64,000 nt of DNA from Massilia sp. 9I (GTDB lineage: Bacteria; Pseudomonadota; Gammaproteobacteria; Burkholderiales; Burkholderiaceae_D), in NCBI RefSeq assembly GCF_902506415.1, contig NZ_LR733275.1:2333795-2397794 (forward strand), read 5' to 3'. Below the pieces are notes generated by a model. It was not told the origin of the DNA. It was given only the letters and a program-made list of their open reading frames with translations, and ran no database searches. Position 1 is the stretch's first letter. Each line of letters starts with the position of its first letter. Below, one piece after another: positions 19,498-28,482 of this stretch. The position numbers were made by a program, and so were the translations under genes.

Positions 19498-20633
19498 TAC
19501 AGCCTCCTTCCCGCTATGACGTTCTCGTAAATGCCTTCGAAGCGCTGGCGCACGCAGGCCATGGTGAACAGCGCACGGACGCGCTGCCGTCCACGCCAGC
19601 CCAGATGCGCGCGCCGGTTGGGGCCCTGCGCCAAGAGGTCCCGGACCCCTCCGGCCAGGGCATCCGGATCCGAGCGCGGAACGATCACGCCGGTATCGGC
19701 CATCAGGATCCCGACATCGCCGACGTCGGTCGCCACGCAGGGCAGCCCGCACGCCATCGCTTCGCCCAGCACGTTCGGGAACGCCTCGGTACGCGAGGAC
19801 AGGCAGAAAATGTCCATCGCCGCAAGGCACACTGCAACGTCGGCGCGCTCTCCGAGCAGAGCGAAGCGCCCGGCGCAACCGGTGGCGGCGATCCAGCCCA
19901 TCAGCTCGGAATTGCTTTCATCCAGGTTCTTGCCGACCATCAGGAAGCGCAGCTCGGGGTGGCTGCGCGCCAGACGCGCCGCCGCCTGCACGAAATTGGC
20001 ATGGTCCTTGTCCAGGTTGAAGCGGCCGAGGGTGCCCAGCACCACCTGGCCCGGATCAAAACCGCAAGCGTCGCGCAGGCGGCTCCGCTGCTGCTGGCTG
20101 GCGCTCAGCGCGGCCAGGTCGAAGCCGTTAGCCACGACCACCATGCGGCGGGCGTCGTAGCCGATCACGGCATGCGAGCGGAGTGCGGCTTCGGCGACGC
20201 ACACGATGGTGTGGGGAATGCGGCGCGACATCCACGCGCAGGCCCGGCGCACCAGCGCGGTGAGGCGCGCGCAGCCTCCGTCGACGTCGGTGGTGCGAAT
20301 GCCCCAGATGATGTTGCGGTTTCCCGCCAGCAGCGCGGCCAGTCCGCCGAGGAGGTCGGCGTGGTAGAGCCAGGTCTGGACGACGTCGGGACGCAGGGTG
20401 CGGATCAGCTTGACGAGGCGCAGCATGTGCGAGACAGGCGAACGTCGCACGTCGAGGACGACCAGTCCGATGCCGGCCTCGGTAAAGCGCCGGTACATGC
20501 CTCCCCCCGGAGTCAGCGCCACGACGGTATGGCTGTACCCGCTGCCGCGGAATTCCTGGATCAGGCGGAACAGCGCCATCTCGGCACCGCCAACCGCCAG
20601 TCCGGTGATCACGTGCAGGACGTGACGCCTCAT
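19497..20633 (-). CDS. GT4 glycosyltransferase
   Basis: A 378-residue GT-B transferase. The N-terminal VLHVITGLAVGGAEMALFRL and the C-terminal VLGTLGRFNLDKDHANFVQA plus TEAFPNVLGEAMACGLP are standard GT4 signatures; the Glu-x7-Glu site lies at about 299-307. It adds one sugar to the growing lipid-linked unit. It overlaps the polysaccharide deacetylase upstream by four bases and the AsnB gene downstream by one base, so all three are translationally coupled. Confidence 0.9.
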   Translation of the reverse strand: MRRHVLHVITGLAVGGAEMALFRLIQEFRGSGYSHTVVALTPGGGMYRRFTEAGIGLVVLDVRRSPVSHMLRLVKLIRTLRPDVVQTWLYHADLLGGLAALLAGNRNIIWGIRTTDVDGGCARLTALVRRACAWMSRRIPHTIVCVAEAALRSHAVIGYDARRMVVVANGFDLAALSASQQQRSRLRDACGFDPGQVVLGTLGRFNLDKDHANFVQAAARLARSHPELRFLMVGKNLDESNSELMGWIAATGCAGRFALLGERADVAVCLAAMDIFCLSSRTEAFPNVLGEAMACGLPCVATDVGDVGILMADTGVIVPRSDPDALAGGVRDLLAQGPNRRAHLGWRGRQRVRALFTMACVRQRFEGIYENVIAGRRL

Positions 20634-21652
20634 GGCCGGCTCCCCGTCTCGCGGCGCAGTTGCAGGGGCCCCATCGCCTGGGCGGCGCCGCAGTGAGCGG
20701 GCGCCTCTGGCGCCGCGAAGTCTCCCATGCAGCGGCTCTCCATCCCGTAGCGCTCTGCCAGGCCGCGGTAATGCTCCAGCAATGCCTCGAGAACGGCCAG
20801 GTTCTGTTCCAGGTTGGCGCCAAAGTTGTGTGGATGCCACCACAGGTGGAACACGCCGCCGCTGCGCGCGGCCGCGTTCATCGCCCGTTTCAGCCGTTCC
20901 AGGCGCGTCGCCGTCCCGCGGTAGCGGCCCGACCAGGGATACAGGAAAAGGCTGGCCGGAAGGTTCACCAGCGCACCATCGGCCAGCGCATGTACCACCC
21001 CGTTTCCGCTCAGCGGCACGAAGGCGTCCGCATAGCGCACCGCGCGGCCGAGCAGGCCGCCCGCCACCGCGTCGCCGTTGCGGTACAGCCAGTGGTGCAG
21101 TGTGCCTCGGTACACCTGGATGCCGGCTTCCGGCAGCACGTCCAGGTATTGTTCCACTACCTGGTTGCGCGGGAATACCGCACTGCGGAAACAGACGCCC
21201 ATCTCTTCGGCCAGGGCCAGCGCGCACGCCAGGTCTGCGGCGAACTGCGCCACGGTGGTGCCCGGCTCCTTGCAATAGAAGTGGCTGTAGGTGTGCGTCG
21301 CGAGCTCCTGGCCCGGGGTCGCCAGGATCTGCTCGACCAGCGGCCGTGCGAAAAACAGCGCGGGATGTTCGGAGACCAGCGCGTCGAGCCGATAGGGGTC
21401 GATGCCGCAACGCTCGTAGCGCGGTGCGGCCAGCGGCCTGATCGCACGCCATTGGTGATAATCGCGGCACATGATCATCCCCACCGTGGCCCAGGTCACC
21501 CTGGCGCCGTAGCGGCGAAACAGGTCCAGCATGCGGGGGATGGCCTCCCACTCGCCCAGGACATTGCGGCCGTAACCTGCTACTTCCTGGCTGTCGCTGA
21601 CGCCCCAGAACAGCTCGAAGTCGAGCGAGATGACGAAACTTGAAGTGCTCAT
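20630..21652 (-). CDS. Polysaccharide deacetylase family protein
   Basis: A 340-residue protein of the NodB-homology (carbohydrate esterase 4-like) family. Motif 1 reads ISLDFELFWG (about 8-17), with the Asp and Glu in the expected places. Motif 2 is HTYSH (about 119-123), the metal-binding His pair. A later FHLWWHPHNFG carries the C-terminal His motif. It has no signal peptide, so it would act in the cytoplasm on a lipid-linked or nucleotide sugar, or its role differs. Its ATG overlaps the stop of a 21-residue mini-frame, and a GGGAGCG site precedes it. Confidence 0.87.
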   Translation of the reverse strand: MSTSSFVISLDFELFWGVSDSQEVAGYGRNVLGEWEAIPRMLDLFRRYGARVTWATVGMIMCRDYHQWRAIRPLAAPRYERCGIDPYRLDALVSEHPALFFARPLVEQILATPGQELATHTYSHFYCKEPGTTVAQFAADLACALALAEEMGVCFRSAVFPRNQVVEQYLDVLPEAGIQVYRGTLHHWLYRNGDAVAGGLLGRAVRYADAFVPLSGNGVVHALADGALVNLPASLFLYPWSGRYRGTATRLERLKRAMNAAARSGGVFHLWWHPHNFGANLEQNLAVLEALLEHYRGLAERYGMESRCMGDFAAPEAPAHCGAAQAMGPLQLRRETGSRP

Positions 21653-21714
21653 GACGCTCCCTGTCGAAGCCGGCGGTCTCCGGCGCCGGTGAAGCGCGGC
21701 CGTGGCAGGCTCAT
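21649..21714 (-). other. 21-codon mini-frame bridging two genes
   Basis: A frame encoding 21 residues (MSLPRPRFTGAGDRRLRQGA plus Ser) exactly fills the 58-base gap between the polymerase gene and the deacetylase. It overlaps the stop of the first and the start of the second by four bases each (ATGA at both ends). Such an arrangement would carry ribosomes across the gap and couple the two genes. A real peptide product is not shown. Confidence 0.4.
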
Positions 21715-23108
21715 CGCACTACCCCGCGCCAATACCCGTGCGGCGCGAGCCGCGCGTAGGTCCAGGCCAGCTGCACCGGCCCCGCCGCTGTGGCGCGGGG
21801 CGGGGCGAGGGGCCTCGCCAAGGCCTGCGTACGGACGCTGACGATGGCGAAGCTCGCCAGCCAGAAGGTCGAACCGTCCAGCATCGCATGGGTAAACAAG
21901 CTCATGAACAGGTACAGGAAGACCATCGCCACCTGCAAACCGCGTTCGGAAAAAAAGCGCCCGCGCCAGAGGATTACCGCCATCCACGCCCACAGGCCGA
22001 CGCCGAACAGGCCGTATTCGGCTGCCAGCAGAAGCAGCTGGTTGTGGGTACCGCCGCGATGCGACCAGAACTGGGTGGCCCCCGCGCCGGCGCCGAACAC
22101 GGGGCTGTGCCTGAACAACTCCCAGCTGGCAACGAGCACGTCGGTGCGCTCCTCGGCGCTGTCGTCGCTCAGGCTGAAGCTGGAAAAGAAGTCGAGGCGG
22201 GCCAGAATGTTCTCGCTGGCGTCGTCGAATCCGCTGCGCGCATTCAGGTAGCCCTCGAAGGCGCCGAGGCCGGCCATGGCCAGTCCCAGAACCAGCACGA
22301 CCAGGGGCAGGCTGCGGCGCGGCAGGACTCCGGTGACGGCCAGGATCGGGATCAGCAGCGCCCAGCCCAGGATCGCGGCGCGCGAGAACGTGCAAAGCAC
22401 GGCGCCCCCCGCCAGCATGCACAGCACCGCGCGCCAGCGCGCCGGCGTAGCGGCGAAGGCCAGGAGCAGTATCAGCAGGATCGCTTCGCCGGCCATGTTC
22501 GGATTGATGAACATGGCCGCTGCGCGCCCCAGCACGGCGCCATTGGTATCGAGCGGATAGAACAGACCCGGCGCCAGGAAGTCGAGCAGCACCGCGCCGG
22601 GCAACAGCAGCGCCAGCAAAACGGCCGCGCGCAACCAGCTGGTGACCGCAGCCGCATGCACGACGAAGCCGAGGGCGCACACGAACAGAATGTACTGGAC
22701 GCGGGTCAGGATCGCCGCGCGCCGCGCCTCCATGCTGGCGTCGGCCAGCCAGCTGCCGGCGACGCTCGACCCGTCCGCGAGACCCGCGAGGTGGGCAAGG
22801 TTAACGAGCAGCAGCAGGCCGCTCCACAAGGCAAACGGAGACAGCAGGTAGGCGGCCAGCATGCGCCGCTCGAGCAGGACGAGCGGCGCGAGCAGCAGGC
22901 AGAGTGCGGCGAATGCGAATTTGGGCAGCAGGCGCGGGTCCAGCACATAGCCGTAGATGGGCAGGTTGGCGTACAGAACCACGACCGCCAGCGCCAGCAC
23001 GCAGGCCCGGTAGCAGGCGGCGATGCGCCCGCCAGCCGGCTCGTATCGCGGAAGCGGGCGCGGCTCCCATGAATACATGCCCGCCGCGACACTGGCACGC
23101 ATGTTCAT
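21711..23108 (-). CDS. O-antigen ligase/Wzy-like polysaccharide polymerase
   Basis: A 465-residue inner-membrane protein with roughly ten to twelve hydrophobic helices from about residue 30. A larger loop between helices near the C-terminal third (about 285-350) contains RTDVLVASWELFRHSPVFGA and SHRGGTHNQLLLLAAEYGL. The HNQ/E-x-L signature in this loop is characteristic of the WaaL/Wzy (O-antigen ligase domain) family. As the only such gene in the cluster it is probably the polymerase that joins repeat units in the periplasm. Its start overlaps the stop of the upstream GT4 gene by four bases. Confidence 0.87.
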   Translation of the reverse strand: MNMRASVAAGMYSWEPRPLPRYEPAGGRIAACYRACVLALAVVVLYANLPIYGYVLDPRLLPKFAFAALCLLLAPLVLLERRMLAAYLLSPFALWSGLLLLVNLAHLAGLADGSSVAGSWLADASMEARRAAILTRVQYILFVCALGFVVHAAAVTSWLRAAVLLALLLPGAVLLDFLAPGLFYPLDTNGAVLGRAAAMFINPNMAGEAILLILLLAFAATPARWRAVLCMLAGGAVLCTFSRAAILGWALLIPILAVTGVLPRRSLPLVVLVLGLAMAGLGAFEGYLNARSGFDDASENILARLDFFSSFSLSDDSAEERTDVLVASWELFRHSPVFGAGAGATQFWSHRGGTHNQLLLLAAEYGLFGVGLWAWMAVILWRGRFFSERGLQVAMVFLYLFMSLFTHAMLDGSTFWLASFAIVSVRTQALARPLAPPRATAAGPVQLAWTYARLAPHGYWRGVVR

Positions 23109-24232
23109 GTCCGCCTCCCCACATGCAGGTCGCGGAACAACGCCTCCCACATGCCGGCTACCCGTTCCAGCGAGAAGCGCTCGCGCGCCTCGCACGCGCG
23201 GGCGGCGAAGCGGCTCCGCAGTCCTGGGTCCTCCATCAGGCGCTCCAGGGCGAGGCCGAGTGCGGCGCCGTCTCCGGGCGCGACCAGCAAGCCGTCCACG
23301 CCATGCCGCACGATGTCGCGCGGGCCGGTATCGCAATCGACACTGACCGCCGGCAGCCCGTGTGCGAGCGCTTCGGCAAGGCAATTGGGAAAGCCTTCCG
23401 AATGCGAGCACAGGACATACAGGTCCGCCCTTGCATACCAGTCGCCGACGTTGCCGGCAATGCCGGGCAGCCGGATCCTGCCCGCGCCCAGCGCTGCGCC
23501 CGCAGCGGCTTCCAGCGCCGGCCGCTGCGCCCCCTCCCCCAGGATCACCAGATCCCATTCGGGATGGGCGGGAGCGATCCGCCTGAACACCTCGACCAGG
23601 GCGCCGAAGTTCTTGACGGGTTCCAGCCGGCCGACGGCCAGTAGGATCCGGCGCCGCGGCAGGCACATGTCCTGCGGCGCGATGCGCGGTAAATGCTGGG
23701 GCAAGGGCCACAGGGCGGCGTTCGGGATTACCGGCACCCGCTGCGCCGGGCAGTGAGCGCGGATCCACGCGGCGCTTTCGCGGGTCTGGGCCACCAGCGC
23801 GTCGAGGCGCCGGTACATCCGGCGCCGCAGCGCCGTCCAGACCCGCCCGAGCGGATGGTGCGGCGGGTAGCAGCGCTCCGAGCCGACCGTGCGCATCCGC
23901 GCCATGCCAAGGCTGGCAAAAGCGAGCAGCACATTGGGCGTGCTCATCAGCGCGAGCGCCACGTCCGGCCGCGCCGCCGCCAGCACCCTGCGCAAGGCAA
24001 TGATGCGGCGTAGATTCTGGCTCAGTGCGTCGAGCGCACCCCTGCTGGGTCTGCCAAGGTCGAGCGCGATCCGCTCGACCCCCGGGTCGAGGCGGTGGAA
24101 GTCGGCGCGCGCCGGCTCGATGGTCACGATGCTTACCCGCCACCCACGCCCGGCCCAATGGTTGGCGAGGCTCGCCACGACGCGCTCGGCGCCGCCCCCG
24201 CCCAAGCTGTTGGTAAAGAGCAGGATCTTCAT
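23105..24232 (-). CDS. GT4 glycosyltransferase
   Basis: A 375-residue retaining transferase: MKILLFTNSLGGGGAERVVA at the start, RRRILLAVGRLEPVKNFGAL in the middle, and the donor site SEGFPNCLAEALAHGLPAVS (about 285-304) followed by CDTGPRDIVRH. It is the closest relative in this window of the transferase at 11066-12238. It is coupled by four-base overlaps to the flippase gene upstream and the polymerase gene downstream. Confidence 0.9.
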   Translation of the reverse strand: MKILLFTNSLGGGGAERVVASLANHWAGRGWRVSIVTIEPARADFHRLDPGVERIALDLGRPSRGALDALSQNLRRIIALRRVLAAARPDVALALMSTPNVLLAFASLGMARMRTVGSERCYPPHHPLGRVWTALRRRMYRRLDALVAQTRESAAWIRAHCPAQRVPVIPNAALWPLPQHLPRIAPQDMCLPRRRILLAVGRLEPVKNFGALVEVFRRIAPAHPEWDLVILGEGAQRPALEAAAGAALGAGRIRLPGIAGNVGDWYARADLYVLCSHSEGFPNCLAEALAHGLPAVSVDCDTGPRDIVRHGVDGLLVAPGDGAALGLALERLMEDPGLRSRFAARACEARERFSLERVAGMWEALFRDLHVGRRT

Positions 24233-25575
24233 TGCAGCAACCTGGTCCGCATCCCGTCCCGGCCCAGCGCGACATGGAAGAGCAGCGCGTTTAGCGCATA
24301 GGTGAAGGTGGTGGCGAGCGCAATGCCGTTCACCGCCAGATAGGGCACCAGGAGCCAGTTCCCGGCCAGCTTGGCCGCGCAGCCGAGCAGGCCGGACCAG
24401 AATACCAGCCGGTAGCGGCGCTGGCTCAGGGCATAACTGACGAGGACCATCGAACAGAAGTAGAATGGGAGCTGGGGCAAGGCGTAGCGCAGCGCCTGCG
24501 CTACCCGTCGGGTGTCCTCGGCGTCGAAGCGTCCGCGCTCGAACAGGAGCGCGACGAGCCAGGGCGCGACCGCATGGCATGCCAGCATTGCCACCACGCC
24601 CGCCATCAGCATCAGGAACGCCCAGGCGCGGGCCAGGCGCAGCAGACCGGGCCCGTCGCCGCCGCTTCCCGAGAATACCGGCAGCGTGGCACGCGACACC
24701 GCAATGGCCGCCAGCGCCAGGACCAACGAAAGGACCCGGTTCGCATAGCCCAGCGTGGCCGCCGCGCCGGCGCCAACGGCAACCGCGAAAAACTGGTCGA
24801 ACACGGTGGACAGGCTCATGAACGCCTGGCCCAGCAGCATGATGCCGAATCCTTGCCAGAACCACGGCCATTGGGGCGAGCTGCGGGTGAACCGGGGCGC
24901 CGCGAACACGCCGCGGCGCAGCGCGGGCGCTGCCAGGACCAACAGCTGGACCGCCAGTCCGGCCACGCTGCCCCAGGCCAGTGGGGCGATGCCGCCTCCC
25001 GGCCAGGCCAGCACCGCGGCCATGATGCACAGCGGCGGAAAACACTCGTACAGGGTGTTGACATGGTGCGCCGCCGCCAGCATCCATGCCGATTGCAGGG
25101 CGGTCAGAATCCCGAGCGGCAGCATGAGCGCCATGGCTGGCGAGGCAGCCAGGACCACTTCCGCCATCCGCGCCGGCATGCCGCCATAGCCGCGCCCGAT
25201 GCCCGCATGCAGCACGACCCACGCGATCAGCGCGAGCGCGGCGCCGGTCAGCATCGCCATACCGAGCAACTCGGCGCGAAAGCGCGGCAGTTCCTGCTCC
25301 GCCGCACCGCGCATCCGCGCAGCCAGGGGCACCAATACCGCGGTCAGCACGCTGCACCACACGCCAACCGGCCAGGACACCAGGTTGTAGAGGAACTGAT
25401 AGGCGTCCACCTCCACCGCCAGTCCGTAGCGGAAGGCGACCGCCATCTCCTTGCCGGCGCTCATCAGCTTGCCGAACAGCGCGAACACCGCCACGGTAAA
25501 CATGCCGCGCAGGATCGCGCCATGGCGCGGGTCGGCCGTGCGCATGCGCAGGTTCAGTGTGCCCAGGAGATTCAT
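24229..25575 (-). CDS. MurJ/Wzx-type lipid-linked oligosaccharide flippase
   Basis: A 448-residue membrane protein with about 12 hydrophobic helices, of the MOP superfamily and most like MurJ/MviN (FGKLMSAGKEMAVAFRYGLA near residue 36, QAFMSLSTVFDQFFAVAVGA, LFERGRFDAEDTRRVAQALR). In this cluster it is the best candidate for moving the lipid-linked repeat unit to the periplasmic face, since no other Wzx is present. I chose the ATG at 25575, thirty bases downstream of the epimerase stop; an upstream frame is a shadow. Confidence 0.85.
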   Translation of the reverse strand: MNLLGTLNLRMRTADPRHGAILRGMFTVAVFALFGKLMSAGKEMAVAFRYGLAVEVDAYQFLYNLVSWPVGVWCSVLTAVLVPLAARMRGAAEQELPRFRAELLGMAMLTGAALALIAWVVLHAGIGRGYGGMPARMAEVVLAASPAMALMLPLGILTALQSAWMLAAAHHVNTLYECFPPLCIMAAVLAWPGGGIAPLAWGSVAGLAVQLLVLAAPALRRGVFAAPRFTRSSPQWPWFWQGFGIMLLGQAFMSLSTVFDQFFAVAVGAGAAATLGYANRVLSLVLALAAIAVSRATLPVFSGSGGDGPGLLRLARAWAFLMLMAGVVAMLACHAVAPWLVALLFERGRFDAEDTRRVAQALRYALPQLPFYFCSMVLVSYALSQRRYRLVFWSGLLGCAAKLAGNWLLVPYLAVNGIALATTFTYALNALLFHVALGRDGMRTRLLQ

Positions 25576-25604
25576 CTGCGTCCACCCGCGCGCGCCTGGG
25601 CCGT

Positions 25605-26747
25605 TCAGCCTGCGACGCGATAGCCATTTACCCTGCCGATGTCGGGCGCCGCTTGTGCGGCGGCCATGGCCTCCTGCCCCTGTGCGGCAATCGCGGCCTC
25701 GGCGGGCGCCGGTGCCGGGAACGCCTGGGCATGGCGCTTGAGATACGAGGGAACCGTTGCCTCCAGTCCCGCGAAAATGCGGAACTCCGGTGTATAGCCG
25801 AGCGCACGCACGGCCTTGCCGATGTCGGCCTGCGAGTGCCGAATGTCGCCGCGCCGAAATTCGGCATGGACCGGTCCCCGCCTCACCGCCACGCCGTAGG
25901 CGTGAAGAATCGCCTTGAGGTAGGCGAACAGGCGGTTCAGGCTGGTGGCGTCGTCGACCGCCACGTTGTATATCTCGCTCGTGCAAGGGTCTTGCAGCAT
26001 GGCGGCCAGCACATTGGCCTGGATGGCATTGCTCACATGGCAGAAGTCGCGGGTAGTGCTGCCATCGCCGTTGATGACCACCTCGCCGCCTGCGATCATG
26101 GACCCGATCCACTTCGGAATCACGGCGGCGTAAGCACCATTCGGATCCTGGCGCTTGCCGAAGACGTTGAAGTAACGCAGGCCGACCGAGCCGAAGCCAT
26201 AGCAACGGGCGAAAACTTCCGCATACAGTTCGTTCACACACTTGCTTACCGCATATGGCGACAGCGGCCGGCCGATACGGTCCTCGACCTTGGGCAGCGC
26301 CGCATGGTCGCCATAGGTCGCACTGGAAGAGGCATAGACGAAGGACTTGACCTGCGCATCCCTTGCGGCCACCAGCATGTTGAGGAATCCGGCCACATTG
26401 GCATCGCTGGTGGCGACCGGATCGTCGATCGAACGGGGGACCGAGCCCAGAGCCGCTTGGTGCAGCACCACATCGACGCCCTCGACAGCACGCCGGCAGG
26501 CCGGCAAGTCACGGATGTCGCCTTCCATGAACCGGAAGCGGTGGCGCTGGGCCGGCGAGAGCACGGACAGCAGGTCGTCCAGATTGTGCCGGTAGCCTGT
26601 CGAAAAATTGTCCAGTCCTACGACGCGCTGATCAAGCTTGAGCAGGAACTCGGTGAGGTTTGATCCGATGAAGCCGGCGCAACCGGTTACCAGCCAGGTA
26701 CGCGGTCGGTCGCGCAGTTCAGCCTGCAGTTTATTAAAATTGTTCAT
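25605..26747 (-). CDS. UDP-sugar 4-epimerase (WbpP-like NAD-dependent epimerase)
   Basis: A 380-residue extended SDR enzyme. The NAD-binding motif GCAGFIG is at 22-28, the active-site SSSATYG at about 140-146 and the catalytic YAVSK at 165-169. The pattern [11 protein letters not shown] and [20 protein letters not shown] is typical of WbpP-type UDP-GlcNAc/GalNAc (or uronic form) 4-epimerases. It would supply a nucleotide sugar for the repeat unit, with an acidic sugar possible given the amidotransferase. About 35 residues at the C-terminus are an Ala/Pro-rich tail not needed for the fold. AGGGAAA precedes the start. Confidence 0.87.
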   Translation of the reverse strand: MNNFNKLQAELRDRPRTWLVTGCAGFIGSNLTEFLLKLDQRVVGLDNFSTGYRHNLDDLLSVLSPAQRHRFRFMEGDIRDLPACRRAVEGVDVVLHQAALGSVPRSIDDPVATSDANVAGFLNMLVAARDAQVKSFVYASSSATYGDHAALPKVEDRIGRPLSPYAVSKCVNELYAEVFARCYGFGSVGLRYFNVFGKRQDPNGAYAAVIPKWIGSMIAGGEVVINGDGSTTRDFCHVSNAIQANVLAAMLQDPCTSEIYNVAVDDATSLNRLFAYLKAILHAYGVAVRRGPVHAEFRRGDIRHSQADIGKAVRALGYTPEFRIFAGLEATVPSYLKRHAQAFPAPAPAEAAIAAQGQEAMAAAQAAPDIGRVNGYRVAG

Positions 26748-26787
26748 TGATTTTCCCTAGTATTGATGAGTGTTCTTCATAAACGGC

Positions 26788-27996
26788 TCAGGCCGGGACG
26801 AGTCTCGTGGCGGGACGCAAGCCAAACAACACTGCGGGATGGCGACAATGTCCCCAATGCCCGCGCACCAGGCGCATGTAGATCGCGACATAGGCCAGCA
26901 ACTGGACCAGCACTAGCAAGGCCGCGCCGCCAACCGTATTACCCCAAAGGAGCGCGGCCAGGGTCGCCGATGCCATCCAGCTGGTGACGAAGCAGGCAAC
27001 ACCAGCGTTGCACATCCAGGGAAAGCGCGTGGCGCTGAGACGCTGCCGCGCGACGCGCCGGTAGAACAGCGAATGGAGGTGCAGGCGGTCCGGCGCGCCG
27101 ACCTTGCTGTCGCGCAGGATCTTTCTGCGATACATGCTGAACAACACCTCGGTCACTGGATAGGCGAACATGGCAAGCACCTGCCAGGCATTGATTCCGG
27201 GATTGCGGACGATTGCAAGCACGGCGGTTTCCGCAGCCCAGAAGCCCAGGAAGTAGGCGCCCCCATCCCCCATGAACAGGCGCCCAGTCGGGTAGTTCAG
27301 AAGCAGAAAGCCGAGCGTGGCCCCGAGGCCCGCGAGCGCCAGCTGGACGACCAGCCCATCGCCCTCCCTCCAGCCCAGCAGCGCCATGCCGGCGAGGACG
27401 ATGGCAACGGTCGCGCCGGCGACACCGTTGAAGCCATCGATAATGTTGATGGCGTTGCTGACACCTGCCACCGCGAACACGGTCAGTACCAGCGAGACCG
27501 GCAACAGGCCAAGGACTGCGTCGACGCCCCAGATGTCAACCCGCGGCAAGCGGGCACCGAGCATCCAGGCGGCCAGCACGGCGCTTGCCACGATCGAACA
27601 GAATCGGGTGCGTACCGACACGCGCTTGCTCAGGTCCTCGCAGATTCCCGTCAAGAAGGCCGGCATCGCCGCGAGCCACAGTTTGAGCAGGAAGAGATAT
27701 TCGATCGCGCCGAATTCAAGGCGCTGGTAATCCAGCGCGGCCAGCAGCGGAACCACGGCAACCCCGGTCACGAGGGCCAGGCCACCGGTACGCGGAACAC
27801 CCCGCTTGTGTACTTTCTGGACACCCGTGGTATCGGTGTCGAACGAATAAACGCGATGCCAGCGCTCTGTCGCGATATTCAACGCGCATATTGCGAGACT
27901 GACGCCGAGCGACACCAGGAACAATTGAGAAAGATCGCCGATAGCATGATCGATCAGACGCGGATCCCGGCTCGGAATAATGCTAATGGCGTTCAT
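26788..27996 (-). CDS. Initiating polyprenyl-phosphate sugar-1-phosphate transferase (WecA/MraY-like)
   Basis: A 402-residue multi-helix membrane protein of glycosyltransferase family 4 in the WecA sense (PNPT family). Conserved sites include NAINIIDGFNGVAGA, the catalytic-Asp cluster MGDGGAYFLGF, and LHLHSLFYRR, the His-rich cytoplasmic loop. It should transfer a sugar phosphate from a UDP-sugar to undecaprenyl phosphate and so begin the repeat unit. It is the first gene of the long downstream set, after a 486-base gap with repeats. The epimerase follows 40 bases downstream. Confidence 0.9.
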   Translation of the reverse strand: MNAISIIPSRDPRLIDHAIGDLSQLFLVSLGVSLAICALNIATERWHRVYSFDTDTTGVQKVHKRGVPRTGGLALVTGVAVVPLLAALDYQRLEFGAIEYLFLLKLWLAAMPAFLTGICEDLSKRVSVRTRFCSIVASAVLAAWMLGARLPRVDIWGVDAVLGLLPVSLVLTVFAVAGVSNAINIIDGFNGVAGATVAIVLAGMALLGWREGDGLVVQLALAGLGATLGFLLLNYPTGRLFMGDGGAYFLGFWAAETAVLAIVRNPGINAWQVLAMFAYPVTEVLFSMYRRKILRDSKVGAPDRLHLHSLFYRRVARQRLSATRFPWMCNAGVACFVTSWMASATLAALLWGNTVGGAALLVLVQLLAYVAIYMRLVRGHWGHCRHPAVLFGLRPATRLVPA

Positions 27997-28482
27997 GGTT
28001 AGCCATCCCCTTGTTTTGGAAAACCTATCCTTCGCTTTACGCCGCGCTTATGCTGCGCTTATGTTGCGCTGGTTCTGCTCGTTTCTTGCGGAGCACTTTG
28101 GAATTCGCCGATCCCAGACCGGTACTCAGAGGCAGCGCGCACCTTCCAGACCGCCATCCCTTGCAAACCATGAAAAACAGATTAGCAGAATCGGCTGGGC
28201 GGACAGGTGGTAAAATTCGATGGATTCGGTGCGGCGGATACGGAATCGCATGCATTTTATTCATGCGTCCAATGTTCTTTCGATTGATGTCCGATGGCTG
28301 TCCCGGCGAAGCCCTTGGATGGTGTCGGACTCTAATATGGCAGCGGCGCAGGCGAGCGCCCGACTCTTATTCGCGGGGTGGCTTTGACGAATACAAGATA
28401 ATGCCGAGGCACGCGGGACAGCTCCGGTTCAAATACAATGGCAGGGTCCAGCCAATGTTCCCGCGATACTTCAAGCCATTCT
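27997..28482. other. Leader/promoter region of the polysaccharide operon
   Basis: There is no supportable gene in these 486 bases. It probably holds the promoter of the minus-strand operon beginning with the WecA-like gene. Visible structures are three tandem 11-mers at 28038-28070 and the inverted repeat CGCATG-N9-CATGCG at 28247-28267. I could not find a convincing -35/-10 pair or a JUMPStart-like element. Confidence 0.5.
28038..28070. repeat. Three tandem 11-bp repeats in the operon leader
   Basis: TACGCCGCGCT, TATGCTGCGCT and TATGTTGCGCT lie head to tail 42 bases upstream of the WecA-like start, that is, within its probable untranslated leader. Eleven bases is close to one helical turn, so they could be stacked protein sites; this is inference. 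Confidence 0.7.

Noticed and set aside
27997..28482. Open frames in the gap before the Wzz gene
   Set aside because: They have protein compositions typical of chance frames and no good start signals. The region is better read as a leader and promoter.
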